Positions 49,721 to 56,200 of a DNA stretch of 64,000 bases are shown piece by piece (within the stretch, counting starts at the first letter, position 1; the number at the start of each line of letters is the position of its first letter). The DNA comes from a virus: the IMG/VR virus record IMGVR_UViG_3300042878_001497, positions 62,001 to 126,000 of that record, one strand, 5' to 3'. The notes under the pieces were generated by a model. It had not been told where the DNA came from. It did no database searches and saw only the letters and a list, made by a program, of their open reading frames with translations. Made by a program: the position numbers and the translations under genes.

Positions 49721-49877
49721 GATCAGAGATAAGAAAGCTACCCCACCTGTCCGTTTCGAAAGAGACGGGCAGCTGTGGGAGGTAGTTCACAAGACTTCTC
49801 AAATGGCGTACGCTGTGAGGTTGTGTAAGAAAGGTTATGCGTTCGGTGTTGTTGAAAGATTCTATGAGCATGTCTAA
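49713..49877 (+). CDS. small basic protein
   Basis: 54 residues with many Lys/Arg and a strand pattern (LWEVVHKTSQMAYAVRLCKKGYAF). It overlaps the DUF932-like gene by 8 bases and the GIY-YIG gene by 14, which supports coupled translation. Confidence 0.55.
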   Translation: MRKIRDKKATPPVRFERDGQLWEVVHKTSQMAYAVRLCKKGYAFGVVERFYEHV

Positions 49878-50313
49878 GATTAAAGCAATTATCGATCAGA
49901 AGTTTAAACTGGTAGGCACGATGGCTACCGGGATGAAGGGTGGTGAAGAAGGTAAGAGAGGTAGAAAGGTTAACCCAAGTAAAAGACTTATCTTTAACTT
50001 CAACCCAGACCTAGCCAAAGAAGAAGATGTAGTGTATATGATGTGCGATGGAGAAGAGATTCTTTACATCGGGTATACAGCTAACTCTCTACAGCAACGC
50101 TTTGAAGGATACGACAAAGGCCGCTTTGCAAAGATGGGCGGAACTAACAAGAAGATCTTTAAGAAGATGATTGAGAACGATCACATGCTTGAGATATATT
50201 CCACAAAGGGGGATAAATTATTCTGGCATGGTGTTATTCTCTCACTAAGCAGGAGCTTGGAATACGCTTTGATTAACAAATACAGTCCAAAGTGGAACAG
50301 CAGGGTCCGGTAA
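49864..50313 (+). CDS. GIY-YIG-like nuclease-domain protein
   Basis: 149 residues from ATG 49864. VVYMMCDGEEILYIGYTANSLQQRF (about 58-83) corresponds to the GIY-x-YIG core followed by the conserved arginine, and LEYALINKYSPKWNSR (near 130) to the C-terminal Glu and Asn region. The first tyrosine of the motif reads V-V-Y. May be a homing-type endonuclease or a repair-type nuclease. Directly followed by GC-rich element copy 2. Confidence 0.72.
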   Translation: MSMSKIKAIIDQKFKLVGTMATGMKGGEEGKRGRKVNPSKRLIFNFNPDLAKEEDVVYMMCDGEEILYIGYTANSLQQRFEGYDKGRFAKMGGTNKKIFKKMIENDHMLEIYSTKGDKLFWHGVILSLSRSLEYALINKYSPKWNSRVR

Positions 50314-50320
50314 GCAGGGA

Positions 50321-50389
50321 GGCCGAGGGGCGAGCAGGGGGCGTTTCCCTCTCTCGCACCGAAGGTGCCACGCGCATTCTCATCAAAAG
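50321..50389 (+). repeat. GC-rich structured element, copy 2
   Basis: Second copy of the element at 8488-8560, with the same 20-base core CGCACCGAAGGTGCCACGCG. The arms differ in sequence but keep pairing potential (GCGAG with CTCGC here, GGAGA with TCTCC in copy 1). It lies between the GIY-YIG gene and the next small gene. Confidence 0.6.
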
Positions 50390-50418
50390 CCCGCAGGGCT
50401 TGTAATCAAAACTTAACA

Positions 50419-50673
50419 ATGGCGTACGGAAGTATTAAATGGGAACCTTGGGTAGTAGTGCTTAAGGATGAAAAGAAGAGGACAGTAGAGGTTGTAAGAT
50501 TTGACAACTTCGAAGATATGATGATATGGAAGAAGTCCGAAGAAGGGACGGCTGTCCATAACATGCAGTTCCTAACAGTTGTCTCAATGACCGAGCGGTA
50601 CTATCTTCAGTTATACTCCTACGAACAGGAGGTGTGGTGGAATGAAGTCGAACATCTAATCAGAAAGCTATGA
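50419..50673 (+). CDS. hypothetical protein
   Basis: 84 residues from ATG 50419; a longer frame from 50365 would be inside the structured element and is rejected. YGSIKWEPWVVVLKDEKKRTVEVVRFDNFEDMM is strand-rich. No family recognised. Confidence 0.6.
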   Translation: MAYGSIKWEPWVVVLKDEKKRTVEVVRFDNFEDMMIWKKSEEGTAVHNMQFLTVVSMTERYYLQLYSYEQEVWWNEVEHLIRKL

Positions 50674-50804
50674 CCAAGAGAATACCTCTAGACCAGGACC
50701 CGGCCTTTCGGGACCTAAATTGGGACCTTCCTTCAATCCAGGAATGGGATAATACATTACAAGACGGACTAGAGGATGAGGAGTGGAGTGATGATGAAGA
50801 GTGA
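50670..50804 (+). CDS. small acidic protein
   Basis: 44 residues ending EDEEWSDDEE. It overlaps the previous and next genes. The Pro/Trp/Asp-rich composition suggests an unstructured partner-binding peptide. Confidence 0.5.
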   Translation: MTKRIPLDQDPAFRDLNWDLPSIQEWDNTLQDGLEDEEWSDDEE

Positions 50805-50904
50805 AGAAAGAGAAGAGAATGGCTATGAAGATGGAGTAGATATCTTCTCAGCATACAAAAGAAAAAAGACAACCTTCAGTGAATCTTTAGAAGATGATGA
50901 ATAA
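50791..50904 (+). CDS. small charged protein
   Basis: 37 residues, KSEEREENGYEDGVDIF, then AYKRKKTTFSESLEDDE. Nested overlaps of 14 and 11 bases with neighbours. No motif. Confidence 0.45.
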   Translation: MMKSEEREENGYEDGVDIFSAYKRKKTTFSESLEDDE

Positions 50905-51157
50905 GATAAAATCAACACATAAGGCAGAGTTACTCGGCTACCACTGGACAGAGGCATACTCTAAAACTAGGAATACAATCTGGACAAGTACTGGGGAGGA
51001 ACATCTGGAGGCATGTCTGAGGATGGTAGAAAATTATGAGAGACTTGTGCTAGACTTTGGTCCTACCTCCCTACAAGGACGTCAAATTGCTAAAGGGACT
51101 GTTAATGATCTCCTTTCTCTCATTAAGATAAAACGTAAGTTGATTAAGAAGGGATGA
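50894..51157 (+). CDS. small hypothetical protein
   Basis: 87 residues, basic at both ends and helical (EHLEACLRMVENYERLVLDF). It is the last gene before the repeat-rich, largely non-coding segment. Family unknown. Confidence 0.6.
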   Translation: MMNKIKSTHKAELLGYHWTEAYSKTRNTIWTSTGEEHLEACLRMVENYERLVLDFGPTSLQGRQIAKGTVNDLLSLIKIKRKLIKKG

Positions 51158-51397
51158 TGTTTAGAGGAAACCGTAGCGTATATAAAGATATTTGTATAGA
51201 GTGATATAGAGATATGGAGATATAAATTGTGTGTAGACTTAAAGCAGAGAGTGAAGTTAAAGTAAAGATTCAATAGCTAGTACCTGCCTACCCCTCTTGC
51301 AACTTTTTTCTCTATAGAATTTATTAAATTTTCAACCTTAAAGTAAAGCTTTAAGTATTCAGTAAACCGTAGAAAAAACCGTAACCCAGAAAACCGT
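51158..51397 (+). other. non-coding A/T-rich segment, left part of the repeat region
   Basis: No gene. One AACCGTA at 51169, then purine-rich repeats of GATATA/GAGATA, TTAAAGTAAAG near 51253 and 51341, an A/T-rich stretch TTTATTAAATTTTC near 51322, and AACCGT at 51365, 51377 and 51392. An A/T-rich stretch next to an iteron-like array is the usual layout of a replication origin. Confidence 0.5.
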
Positions 51398-51558
51398 ATG
51401 CAGATAATCCTCCTTACAATCATCAGTGCCTTAACGTACAGAAAACCGTACCTACTAGGTAACCGTAGCCAGGAAACCGTCCCAGGTAACCGTAGGGAGA
51501 CAACCGTCCAGAAAACCGTAGGAGGAAACCGTAGGGAGGGAACCGTCCAGCCAACCGT
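51365..51558 (+). repeat. AACCGT iteron-like array
   Basis: Copies of AACCGT, mostly followed by A, start at 51365, 51377, 51392, 51444, 51461, 51475, 51488, 51502, 51514, 51527, 51541 and 51553, plus 51169 outside. From 51461 on, spacing is 12-14 bases, a little over one helical turn, and not a multiple of three. The repeats are therefore kept as DNA or RNA sites, not as protein repeats. Candidate initiator-binding iterons, an operator array or a regulatory RNA. Confidence 0.75.
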
Positions 51559-51625
51559 CCGTCTAGTGATCGATCTAGAGACTGGGACAGTTAAATCAAA
51601 GCTTGAAGTTAAAGCAGAGCTTTAA
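51398..51625 (+). CDS. doubtful open frame across the AACCGT array
   Basis: An open frame of 75 codons whose middle is translated repeat sequence (ETVPGNRRETTVQKTVGGNRREGTVQ). The repeat spacing of 12-14 bases breaks phase, so the frame cannot explain the array. The end (VRLVIDLETGTVKSKLEV) looks more protein-like. No promoter or GGTTATG leader. I think it is probably not a gene. Confidence 0.2.
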   Translation: MQIILLTIISALTYRKPYLLGNRSQETVPGNRRETTVQKTVGGNRREGTVQPTVRLVIDLETGTVKSKLEVKAEL

Positions 51626-52019
51626 GTCGGATGTACGTGGTGTATGCTCTGAGGCTGGATGACTATGTAGGTGTCCGCCTCTCTCCCTCTCAGGTTATTC
51701 TTAAGGTAGGAGTGTCGATGCATGATGCGGAGTACCGCCTAGACGCTAATGAGCGCTACGAAGGTAGAAATTCCTATCGAGCGCTTTTTAAAAAAATAGA
51801 AGTACTAGGGCAGAAAAAATTTAGGACCAAGGTAGAGGCTCTAGGGTATGAGCAAGCCCTACTGCAGGAGTTAGGCAGCAAGGACCTTAGTATACAGGAG
51901 CAGGTGAAGGGAGTAACTGAGTTGAGAGTTCTGACTCCAGACCGCCTGGCAGTAGTGCATCAGTGGATGAAATAACCTTCAAGCAAAGCTTTAAGTTAAA
52001 GTAAAGCTTTAAGTCTAGA
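51601..52019 (+). repeat. AAAGCTTTAAGT palindromic repeat family
   Basis: Variants of TTAAAGTAAAGCTTTAAGT occur near 51238 and 51253 (degenerate), 51341, 51597-51626 and twice at 51979-52016. The core AAAGCTTT is a perfect palindrome. The copies bracket the AACCGT array and the small gene at 51631, as a second binding site family would. Confidence 0.5.
51631..51975 (+). CDS. small GIY-YIG-like protein
   Basis: 114 residues. MYVVYALRLDDYVGV, then VILKVGVS and YRLDANERY resemble the Y-V-Y, K-V-G-V-S and arginine positions of a GIY-YIG domain; ALGYEQALLQEL carries a possible Glu. The match is partial. Flanked on both sides by the palindromic repeats, so it may bind or cut there. Confidence 0.45.
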   Translation: MYVVYALRLDDYVGVRLSPSQVILKVGVSMHDAEYRLDANERYEGRNSYRALFKKIEVLGQKKFRTKVEALGYEQALLQELGSKDLSIQEQVKGVTELRVLTPDRLAVVHQWMK

Positions 52020-52124
52020 GTATAAGGTACCGGCCCGTCTACTCTTCCGCCTCTCTTCCAAGGGCAGGCCCGTCAACCATCCTAAATGTACGAAAAAAAA
52101 AGTTTGTGACCAACTAAAAAAAAG
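51976..52124 (+). other. repeat and hairpin spacer
   Basis: No gene. Two AAAGCTTTAAGT copies, a pyrimidine-rich stretch, then CCAACT-aaaaaaaa-AGTTGG, whose right arm is the -33 box of the next promoter. Confidence 0.4.
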
Positions 52125-52157
52125 TTGGATTGAAAAAAGTTTGTGCCTATCTTTAGG
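52125..52157 (+). promoter_or_regulatory. promoter
   Basis: TTG, N20, TATCTTTAGG, leader ACAATTAAAAACAACAACTGTTATG. First unit of the small-gene cassette region. Confidence 0.72.
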
Positions 52158-52180
52158 TACAATTAAAAACAACAACTGTT

Positions 52181-52426
52181 ATGGCAAACATGAGCTACTG
52201 TCGATTTGAGAATACGTATAACGATCTTTTAGATTGTTTTGAGAATATCTGGAATGAAGCTGAAAACGAAAGAGATGAAAGGTATCGTGTTCGAATGATT
52301 CGTTTCCTTAAGGAGCAGCTTAATGAGATTGAGGAACTGAATGAAGAGTTAGATTTGAATGAAGAGTTAGATAAACCCGGAATGTTTATCGATGATAAAG
52401 AATGGGAAAAAGAAATGGGTCGATAG
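52181..52426 (+). CDS. small conserved phage protein
   Basis: 81 residues, ANMSYCRFENTYNDLLDCFENIW followed by an acidic helix with a short duplication (ELNEELDLNEELD). I recall proteins opening with MSYCRFENT in many phages and plasmids, function unknown. Starts right after the leader. Confidence 0.65.
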   Translation: MANMSYCRFENTYNDLLDCFENIWNEAENERDERYRVRMIRFLKEQLNEIEELNEELDLNEELDKPGMFIDDKEWEKEMGR

Positions 52427-52459
52427 TTGACTATTTTAAATATAGTTCCTATCTTTAGT
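52427..52459 (+). promoter_or_regulatory. promoter
   Basis: TTG, N20, TATCTTTAGT, leader AACAAATAAAAACAACGGTTATG. The TTG directly follows the stop of the preceding gene. Confidence 0.72.
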
Positions 52460-52480
52460 AAACAAATAAAAACAACGGTT

Positions 52481-52813
52481 ATGAAAAAAGAAAAGTTAAT
52501 ATTGAATGAGGAGATGGTTGGTACTTATATCAACCGGGTGCTATGGTCGGATATTATGCCCTTAGGTAGGATAGTATCTATCAAGAGTAAGACCAAGGTA
52601 CTAGTCCAGAGAGTGAAAGCAGGAGAGAATAAGGTCAAGATGGAGTTTGTGCCCGGAGGCTTTGCAGGTCATTGTGTCAACAACTACCAGCAGGACTATG
52701 ACTTCTACGATGAAGGGCAGCCCTTTGAGCTTTCTCTCAGTAGGAGCTCTATGAAGAGAAGCTTCTTGCAGTTTGCTAACTGCCCGATGAAGCATCACGA
52801 TTATAACTTCTAG
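52481..52813 (+). CDS. hypothetical protein
   Basis: 110 residues from the ATG after ACGGTT; the upstream frame crosses the promoter. NEEMVGTYINRVLWSDIMPLGRIVSIKSKTKVLVQRV suggests a small SH3-like or beta-barrel protein. Ends in a basic/aromatic tail. Confidence 0.62.
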   Translation: MKKEKLILNEEMVGTYINRVLWSDIMPLGRIVSIKSKTKVLVQRVKAGENKVKMEFVPGGFAGHCVNNYQQDYDFYDEGQPFELSLSRSSMKRSFLQFANCPMKHHDYNF

Positions 52814-52834
52814 GAAAAAAGTTTTGGGAGGGGG

Positions 52835-52867
52835 TTGGTTTATCCAACCTTCCTTCGTATATTTAGG
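52835..52867 (+). promoter_or_regulatory. promoter with nested terminator-like hairpin
   Basis: GGTTGG-tttat-CCAACC with the TTG in its left arm, then TTCCTTCG, N20 to TATATTTAGG, leader ending ATAAAGGTTATG. Confidence 0.72.
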
Positions 52868-52889
52868 TACAAACAAAAAAATAAAGGTT

Positions 52890-53042
52890 ATGAATGAAAA
52901 CATTAAAGAATTGGTGGTTGAATTTGCAGAAGCATTAGACGAATCAGTTGTAATAGCATTATTTGATGAGCTAAAAGCTGAGGATAAGCCTTTTGCAAAA
53001 GAGGCACTACTTCGGTATTTGTCAAAATATTTACCAATTTAG
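52890..53042 (+). CDS. small acidic helical protein
   Basis: 50 residues (ELVVEFAEALDESVVIALFDEL...ALLRYLSKYLPI), amphipathic helices. The start follows AAAGGTTATG. Family unknown. Confidence 0.6.
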   Translation: MNENIKELVVEFAEALDESVVIALFDELKAEDKPFAKEALLRYLSKYLPI

Positions 53043-53074
53043 GTAAGATAATTTCAAAAAAGTTTAGGAGGGGG

Positions 53075-53107
53075 TTGGTTTTACCGACCCTCTTTCTTAT
53101 CTTTAGG
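53075..53107 (+). promoter_or_regulatory. promoter with nested terminator-like hairpin
   Basis: GAGGGGGTTGG-tttta-CCGACCCTC, TTG in the left arm, N20, TATCTTTAGG, leader ending ACAACAGTTATG. Confidence 0.72.
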
Positions 53108-53133
53108 TATTAATAACAACAAACACAACAGTT

Positions 53134-53376
53134 ATGGAATTGAAATTGAAAGAAAGAGTTTTCGGATTTACTTGGAACTTCGAAACTGGTGAAGTAGGAG
53201 AAGTGTTTACTGAAGAGCTTACTTCAAAAGAGGTCCAGTTGATAGGTCGTGTCATGGGAGATGATGTATCATTGATTATATATAACTCAGATATCAGTTT
53301 AGTATTTGGTGATGATATCGAAAACCAAGATGAATTAGAGGAGATGGGATTAGCTGAAGTAATGGAATTTCTTTAG
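53134..53376 (+). CDS. small acidic protein
   Basis: 80 residues, acidic, beta-like start (LKLKERVFGFTWNFETGEVGEVF) and acidic end. Its stop codon touches the next promoter hairpin. Unknown. Confidence 0.6.
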   Translation: MELKLKERVFGFTWNFETGEVGEVFTEELTSKEVQLIGRVMGDDVSLIIYNSDISLVFGDDIENQDELEEMGLAEVMEFL

Positions 53377-53383
53377 GAGGGGG

Positions 53384-53416
53384 TTGGTTTATCCAACCCT
53401 TCTTCGTATCTTTAGT
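53384..53416 (+). promoter_or_regulatory. promoter with nested terminator-like hairpin
   Basis: GGGTTGG-tttat-CCAACCC, TTG in the left arm, N20, TATCTTTAGT, leader ending AAACGGTTATG. Nearly identical to 52835. Confidence 0.72.
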
Positions 53417-53437
53417 AAACAAATAAAAAAAACGGTT

Positions 53438-53638
53438 ATGGAATTAGTAGAAGTAAAAAATCAGACTATCAATTATACTATCAAATTCGGTGGTAATATT
53501 TACAACCTCTTCTATTATGAAGATTTGATGTCTTATTCAGAGGAATTGACTGAAGTTTCAACTGGTTTGCCAGTCACAGATGATGATGAGTATGAAGCAG
53601 TGATGGAATTTTTTGCTGACAATCAGCCAAAGCTTTAA
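53438..53638 (+). CDS. small acidic protein
   Basis: 66 residues, ELVEVKNQTINYTIKFGGNIYNLFYYEDLM, strand-rich then acidic. Start after ACGGTTATG. Unknown. Confidence 0.6.
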   Translation: MELVEVKNQTINYTIKFGGNIYNLFYYEDLMSYSEELTEVSTGLPVTDDDEYEAVMEFFADNQPKL

Positions 53639-53646
53639 AAAAATAG

Positions 53647-53679
53647 TTGCTCAATTGAAATTTCGTTCTTATCTTTAGG
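53647..53679 (+). promoter_or_regulatory. promoter
   Basis: TTG, N20, TATCTTTAGG, leader AAATAAAAACAACAACGGTTATG. Confidence 0.72.
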
Positions 53680-53700
53680 TAAATAAAAACAACAACGGTT

Positions 53701-53811
53701 ATGGATGTACGTGATGTACTTGCTCAAAAGGAATTTGGAATGGATTATAATCAATTAGGTCCAAATGAGAAGGAGTGGGTGAATGATGAACTTGATAATT
53801 CCCTTAACTAA
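53701..53811 (+). CDS. very small acidic protein
   Basis: 36 residues, DVRDVLAQKEFGMDYNQLGPNEKEW. A full promoter and leader of its own make this short gene credible. Unknown. Confidence 0.55.
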   Translation: MDVRDVLAQKEFGMDYNQLGPNEKEWVNDELDNSLN

Positions 53812-53814
53812 TAG

Positions 53815-53847
53815 TTGGTTGGTATTAGTCTAGTTACTATCTTTAGG
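53815..53847 (+). promoter_or_regulatory. promoter
   Basis: TTG, N20, TATCTTTAGG. The 34 bases from ATAGTTGG to CTTTAG are identical to the promoter at 54305, a recent duplication. Confidence 0.72.
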
Positions 53848-53869
53848 TAAATAAAAACAACAAATGGTT

Positions 53870-54109
53870 ATGGGTTATCCTAGAAATTCAGTTAATCAAG
53901 TAGTAGAATATTTGAAAAAGCATAATTTTCAAACAGAATCTGAAATTCAAGAAAATGTTTGGGGTTATTTTAGAAATGAAACTAGGTTAGCAAATAAGAA
54001 ATTTGCTGACTTATTAAGAAGGGGTTTACGTAAAGGTTTATATTATAGAGTTAAACATAAAAAAAATAAAAGTCAATATGTTTATTTTATAGTTCCAGAA
54101 AATACCTAA
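53870..54109 (+). CDS. small winged-helix-like protein
   Basis: 79 residues from the GGTTATG start. VNQVVEYLKKHNFQTESEIQENVWGY, a second helix (KKFADLLRRGLRKGLYY) and strands (YVYFIV) fit a winged helix. The very basic middle supports DNA or RNA binding. Codon choice is unusually A/T-rich compared with neighbours. Confidence 0.58.
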   Translation: MGYPRNSVNQVVEYLKKHNFQTESEIQENVWGYFRNETRLANKKFADLLRRGLRKGLYYRVKHKKNKSQYVYFIVPENT

Positions 54110-54121
54110 TTATAAAGGGTC

Positions 54122-54154
54122 TAGTTTAACCCAGATCTTGTTCGTATATTTAGG
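54122..54154 (+). promoter_or_regulatory. promoter with weak -33 box
   Basis: TATATTTAGG at 54145 with TAGTTT instead of TTG upstream; GGGT and ACCC can pair in the spacer. Leader ends ATAAAGGTTATG. Confidence 0.5.
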
Positions 54155-54178
54155 TATAATAAGAAATAAATAAAGGTT

Positions 54179-54304
54179 ATGAAAAAGAATGATTTGATTG
54201 TAGTAATGCAGATAGCTATTTCGCTTTTAGATAAAGGTGAAGCAAATAAAGCTAATGGAGTTTTGAAAATAGCTCTAACGGAGGAATTTAGTTCTGGAAA
54301 ATAG
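54179..54304 (+). CDS. very small protein
   Basis: 41 residues, KKNDLIVVMQIAISLLDKGEANKANGV, helical. Own promoter and leader. Unknown. Confidence 0.55.
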   Translation: MKKNDLIVVMQIAISLLDKGEANKANGVLKIALTEEFSSGK

Positions 54305-54337
54305 TTGGTTGGTATTAGTCTAGTTACTATCTTTAGA
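54305..54337 (+). promoter_or_regulatory. promoter (duplicate of 53815)
   Basis: TTG, N20, TATCTTTAGA, leader AAATAAAAACAACAACGGTTATG. Confidence 0.72.
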
Positions 54338-54358
54338 TAAATAAAAACAACAACGGTT

Positions 54359-54835
54359 ATGAAAGTAAAAGAATTGAATGAAGGAATTTACAAGAAATTG
54401 GTTAATCTAGACTACAGCCGCAAAGAAAATTATTTGTATAAAACAAATGAAACTGAGTGGTGTGAGTTGGATGGTGAAATAAAAGATACAATTTTATCTT
54501 TTCCTATTCTCCAAATAGATTGGTATGCAGATCTAATGGATATTGAAGTCCTAGATGGTGACCAACAGTTTTACTTATTTGAAAGTGAAGGTAGAACGTT
54601 TCTAGTAGATACACAGGGTTATAATTACCCACGCTATATCATTGAGTTAAAAGGGTTCAATGGTGTAGATGACACATATGAACGAATGGATGGATTGGTT
54701 CGAATTGCTGATGTTGCGATTTTGAAATCTGTGGTTAAGAGTTTGGCTTTTGATTTGCAGGAAGAAGGATTTGATAGAGCAGATATCATCAACTTCATCG
54801 ATGCTCAAATCTACGGAGCACTTTTAGAAAAATAG
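54359..54835 (+). CDS. hypothetical protein
   Basis: 158 residues, acidic. WCELDGEIKDTILSFPILQIDWYADLM and a segment like QFYLFESEGRTFLVDTQGYNYPRYI give a beta-rich centre; a helical C terminus follows. No family recognised. Confidence 0.62.
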   Translation: MKVKELNEGIYKKLVNLDYSRKENYLYKTNETEWCELDGEIKDTILSFPILQIDWYADLMDIEVLDGDQQFYLFESEGRTFLVDTQGYNYPRYIIELKGFNGVDDTYERMDGLVRIADVAILKSVVKSLAFDLQEEGFDRADIINFIDAQIYGALLEK

Positions 54836-54868
54836 TTGCCTCCTAAGAGTATAGTTCGTATCTTTAGG
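54836..54868 (+). promoter_or_regulatory. promoter
   Basis: TTG, N20, TATCTTTAGG, leader ending AAACAACGGTTATG. Confidence 0.72.
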
Positions 54869-54892
54869 TATAATTAAAAACAAACAACGGTT

Positions 54893-55645
54893 ATGATGAA
54901 TGAAATTCAAGATCCCAATCAGCTTACTCTCGGTATTGAAAGCCAAGTATTGACTGTCGATCAGATAGAGCGAGTGGAAGCATTTAAAGAGCGATTGGAT
55001 AAGAGTAATAAGAATCTGAAAGCTTCTTTGCTCCGTAAGCAAGCTCTACTGTTAGAAAATGGCTTTGTCGAAGGTAAGGATTTTAGCTTCTCTATGGAGG
55101 AGGTAAATGAAAACGTAGATGTTAATGCTAATGGCTGGAATGATGCTGAATTAATCGTTACTGTGGATATTCTGCACGTCAAGGGGCAGTGTGCATTACT
55201 CTACGATCGATATGAAGTTACTTCTGATACGATTGTTCAGTCGACGGCTGGCTTTAGTATCGAGCAAAATAAAGTAGAGTGTTATACTATCAATAATAAT
55301 GGCCGGTGGGTTACCTTCCGTACGCTAAAAGAGAAGTTGGCTGATAAGAATTCTGCTGCTGAATGGGAGATGATATCTACTCGTAATAGGAAGTCAGTAC
55401 TCAGCTATACTGCTGAGAAGTATCAGAAGCTTGCTCCTGGGGCTGAAGTGGTGGTGGGTCGTGATGGTACGTCTAGAGGCCGTGATTACTACTCCTTCGA
55501 TACTGTGACTGTAAAGTTTGAGAATGGTAATCTGTTAGTTGTTAAGCCCGGATTTAAGAATGATGAGGAGTCAGTTTATCGCTTTATCGATGTAACGACT
55601 ACTGGTAAGAGTGCTGAAGAATTGGCTCAGTACCTCGGTCAATGA
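54893..55645 (+). CDS. hypothetical protein, 250 residues
   Basis: Two parts: a helical N terminus (VDQIERVEAFKERLDKSNKNLKASLLRKQALLL, residues 25-57) and a beta-rich remainder with VTVDILHVKGQCALLYDRYEV and VTVKFENGNLLVVKPGF. Largest gene of the cassette region. Nothing I can assign. Overlaps the next start (CAATGA). Confidence 0.62.
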   Translation: MMNEIQDPNQLTLGIESQVLTVDQIERVEAFKERLDKSNKNLKASLLRKQALLLENGFVEGKDFSFSMEEVNENVDVNANGWNDAELIVTVDILHVKGQCALLYDRYEVTSDTIVQSTAGFSIEQNKVECYTINNNGRWVTFRTLKEKLADKNSAAEWEMISTRNRKSVLSYTAEKYQKLAPGAEVVVGRDGTSRGRDYYSFDTVTVKFENGNLLVVKPGFKNDEESVYRFIDVTTTGKSAEELAQYLGQ

Positions 55646-55809
55646 GGAGTAAGCTGATCAGAGTCTCTGAAGAGATTGCTAAGACGCTACGGAGGTGGGA
55701 TCCTAGTTCGCTAGGGTCCTACTCCATCGAGAGGAAGAAAGGTCCTAGGTACTTCACTGCAGTACAGGATTCGGACGGATGGGATATTATAACCTATTAC
55801 GTCGACTAA
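55642..55809 (+). CDS. small basic protein
   Basis: 55 residues, RSKLIRVSEEIAKTLRRWDPSSLG, then YFTAVQDSDGWDIITYYVD. Translationally coupled to the preceding gene by overlap. Confidence 0.55.
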   Translation: MRSKLIRVSEEIAKTLRRWDPSSLGSYSIERKKGPRYFTAVQDSDGWDIITYYVD

Positions 55810-55899
55810 GATATTTAGCCTCCTGGTTGGGCGCATATACACCAGGGTTGTTGTTTGTCTGGGTTGGGATCCTTCGGGATCTCTTCCTGGTTACAATAG
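55810..55899 (+). other. spacer with hairpins
   Basis: No gene. GGGATCC-ttc-GGGATC and CCTGGTT...ACCAGG pairings are present. It could end the preceding transcript, although there is no T run. Confidence 0.35.
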
Positions 55900-55932
55900 T
55901 TGCCTTTAGAGAGTTTAGTTCGTATATTTAGG
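55900..55932 (+). promoter_or_regulatory. promoter
   Basis: TTG, N20, TATATTTAGG, leader ending ACAAATAAAGGTTATG. Confidence 0.72.
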
Positions 55933-55956
55933 TATAATTAAAAACAAATAAAGGTT

Positions 55957-56139
55957 ATGTCAAACATCAAAGAAGAAGCGCTAATGGAAGTCGCTTATGC
56001 TTACGCTCATGCAGTAGGCATCCTCTCAGGCACTATGAATGTCCTGATCGATCATGTAGCTTCTTACACTGAAGAAGAGAAGATCGAGATGATGAAGAAA
56101 GCTTTGAAAGAGGCTGATGAAGCAATCGCTAATGCCTAA
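55957..56139 (+). CDS. small helical protein
   Basis: 60 residues, Ala-rich and helical (EVAYAYAHAVGILSGTMNVLIDHV), acidic end. Own promoter and terminator-promoter downstream. Unknown. Confidence 0.6.
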   Translation: MSNIKEEALMEVAYAYAHAVGILSGTMNVLIDHVASYTEEEKIEMMKKALKEADEAIANA

Positions 56140-56146
56140 ATAAGAG

Positions 56147-56179
56147 TTGGCCCTTCGGGGCCTTCTTCTTATCTTTAGT
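56147..56179 (+). promoter_or_regulatory. promoter with nested terminator
   Basis: GGCCC-ttc-GGGGCC directly after the TTG, followed by TTCTTCTT, N20, TATCTTTAGT, leader AAATAAAAACAACAACGGTTATG. Confidence 0.75.
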
Positions 56180-56200
56180 TAAATAAAAACAACAACGGTT

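Noticed and set aside
51169-51558. CRISPR array
   Set aside because: The repeat is only 6-7 bases and the gaps about 6-8 bases in the regular part; no 25-40 base repeats or spacers and no cas genes other than a Cas4-like nuclease 22 kb away.
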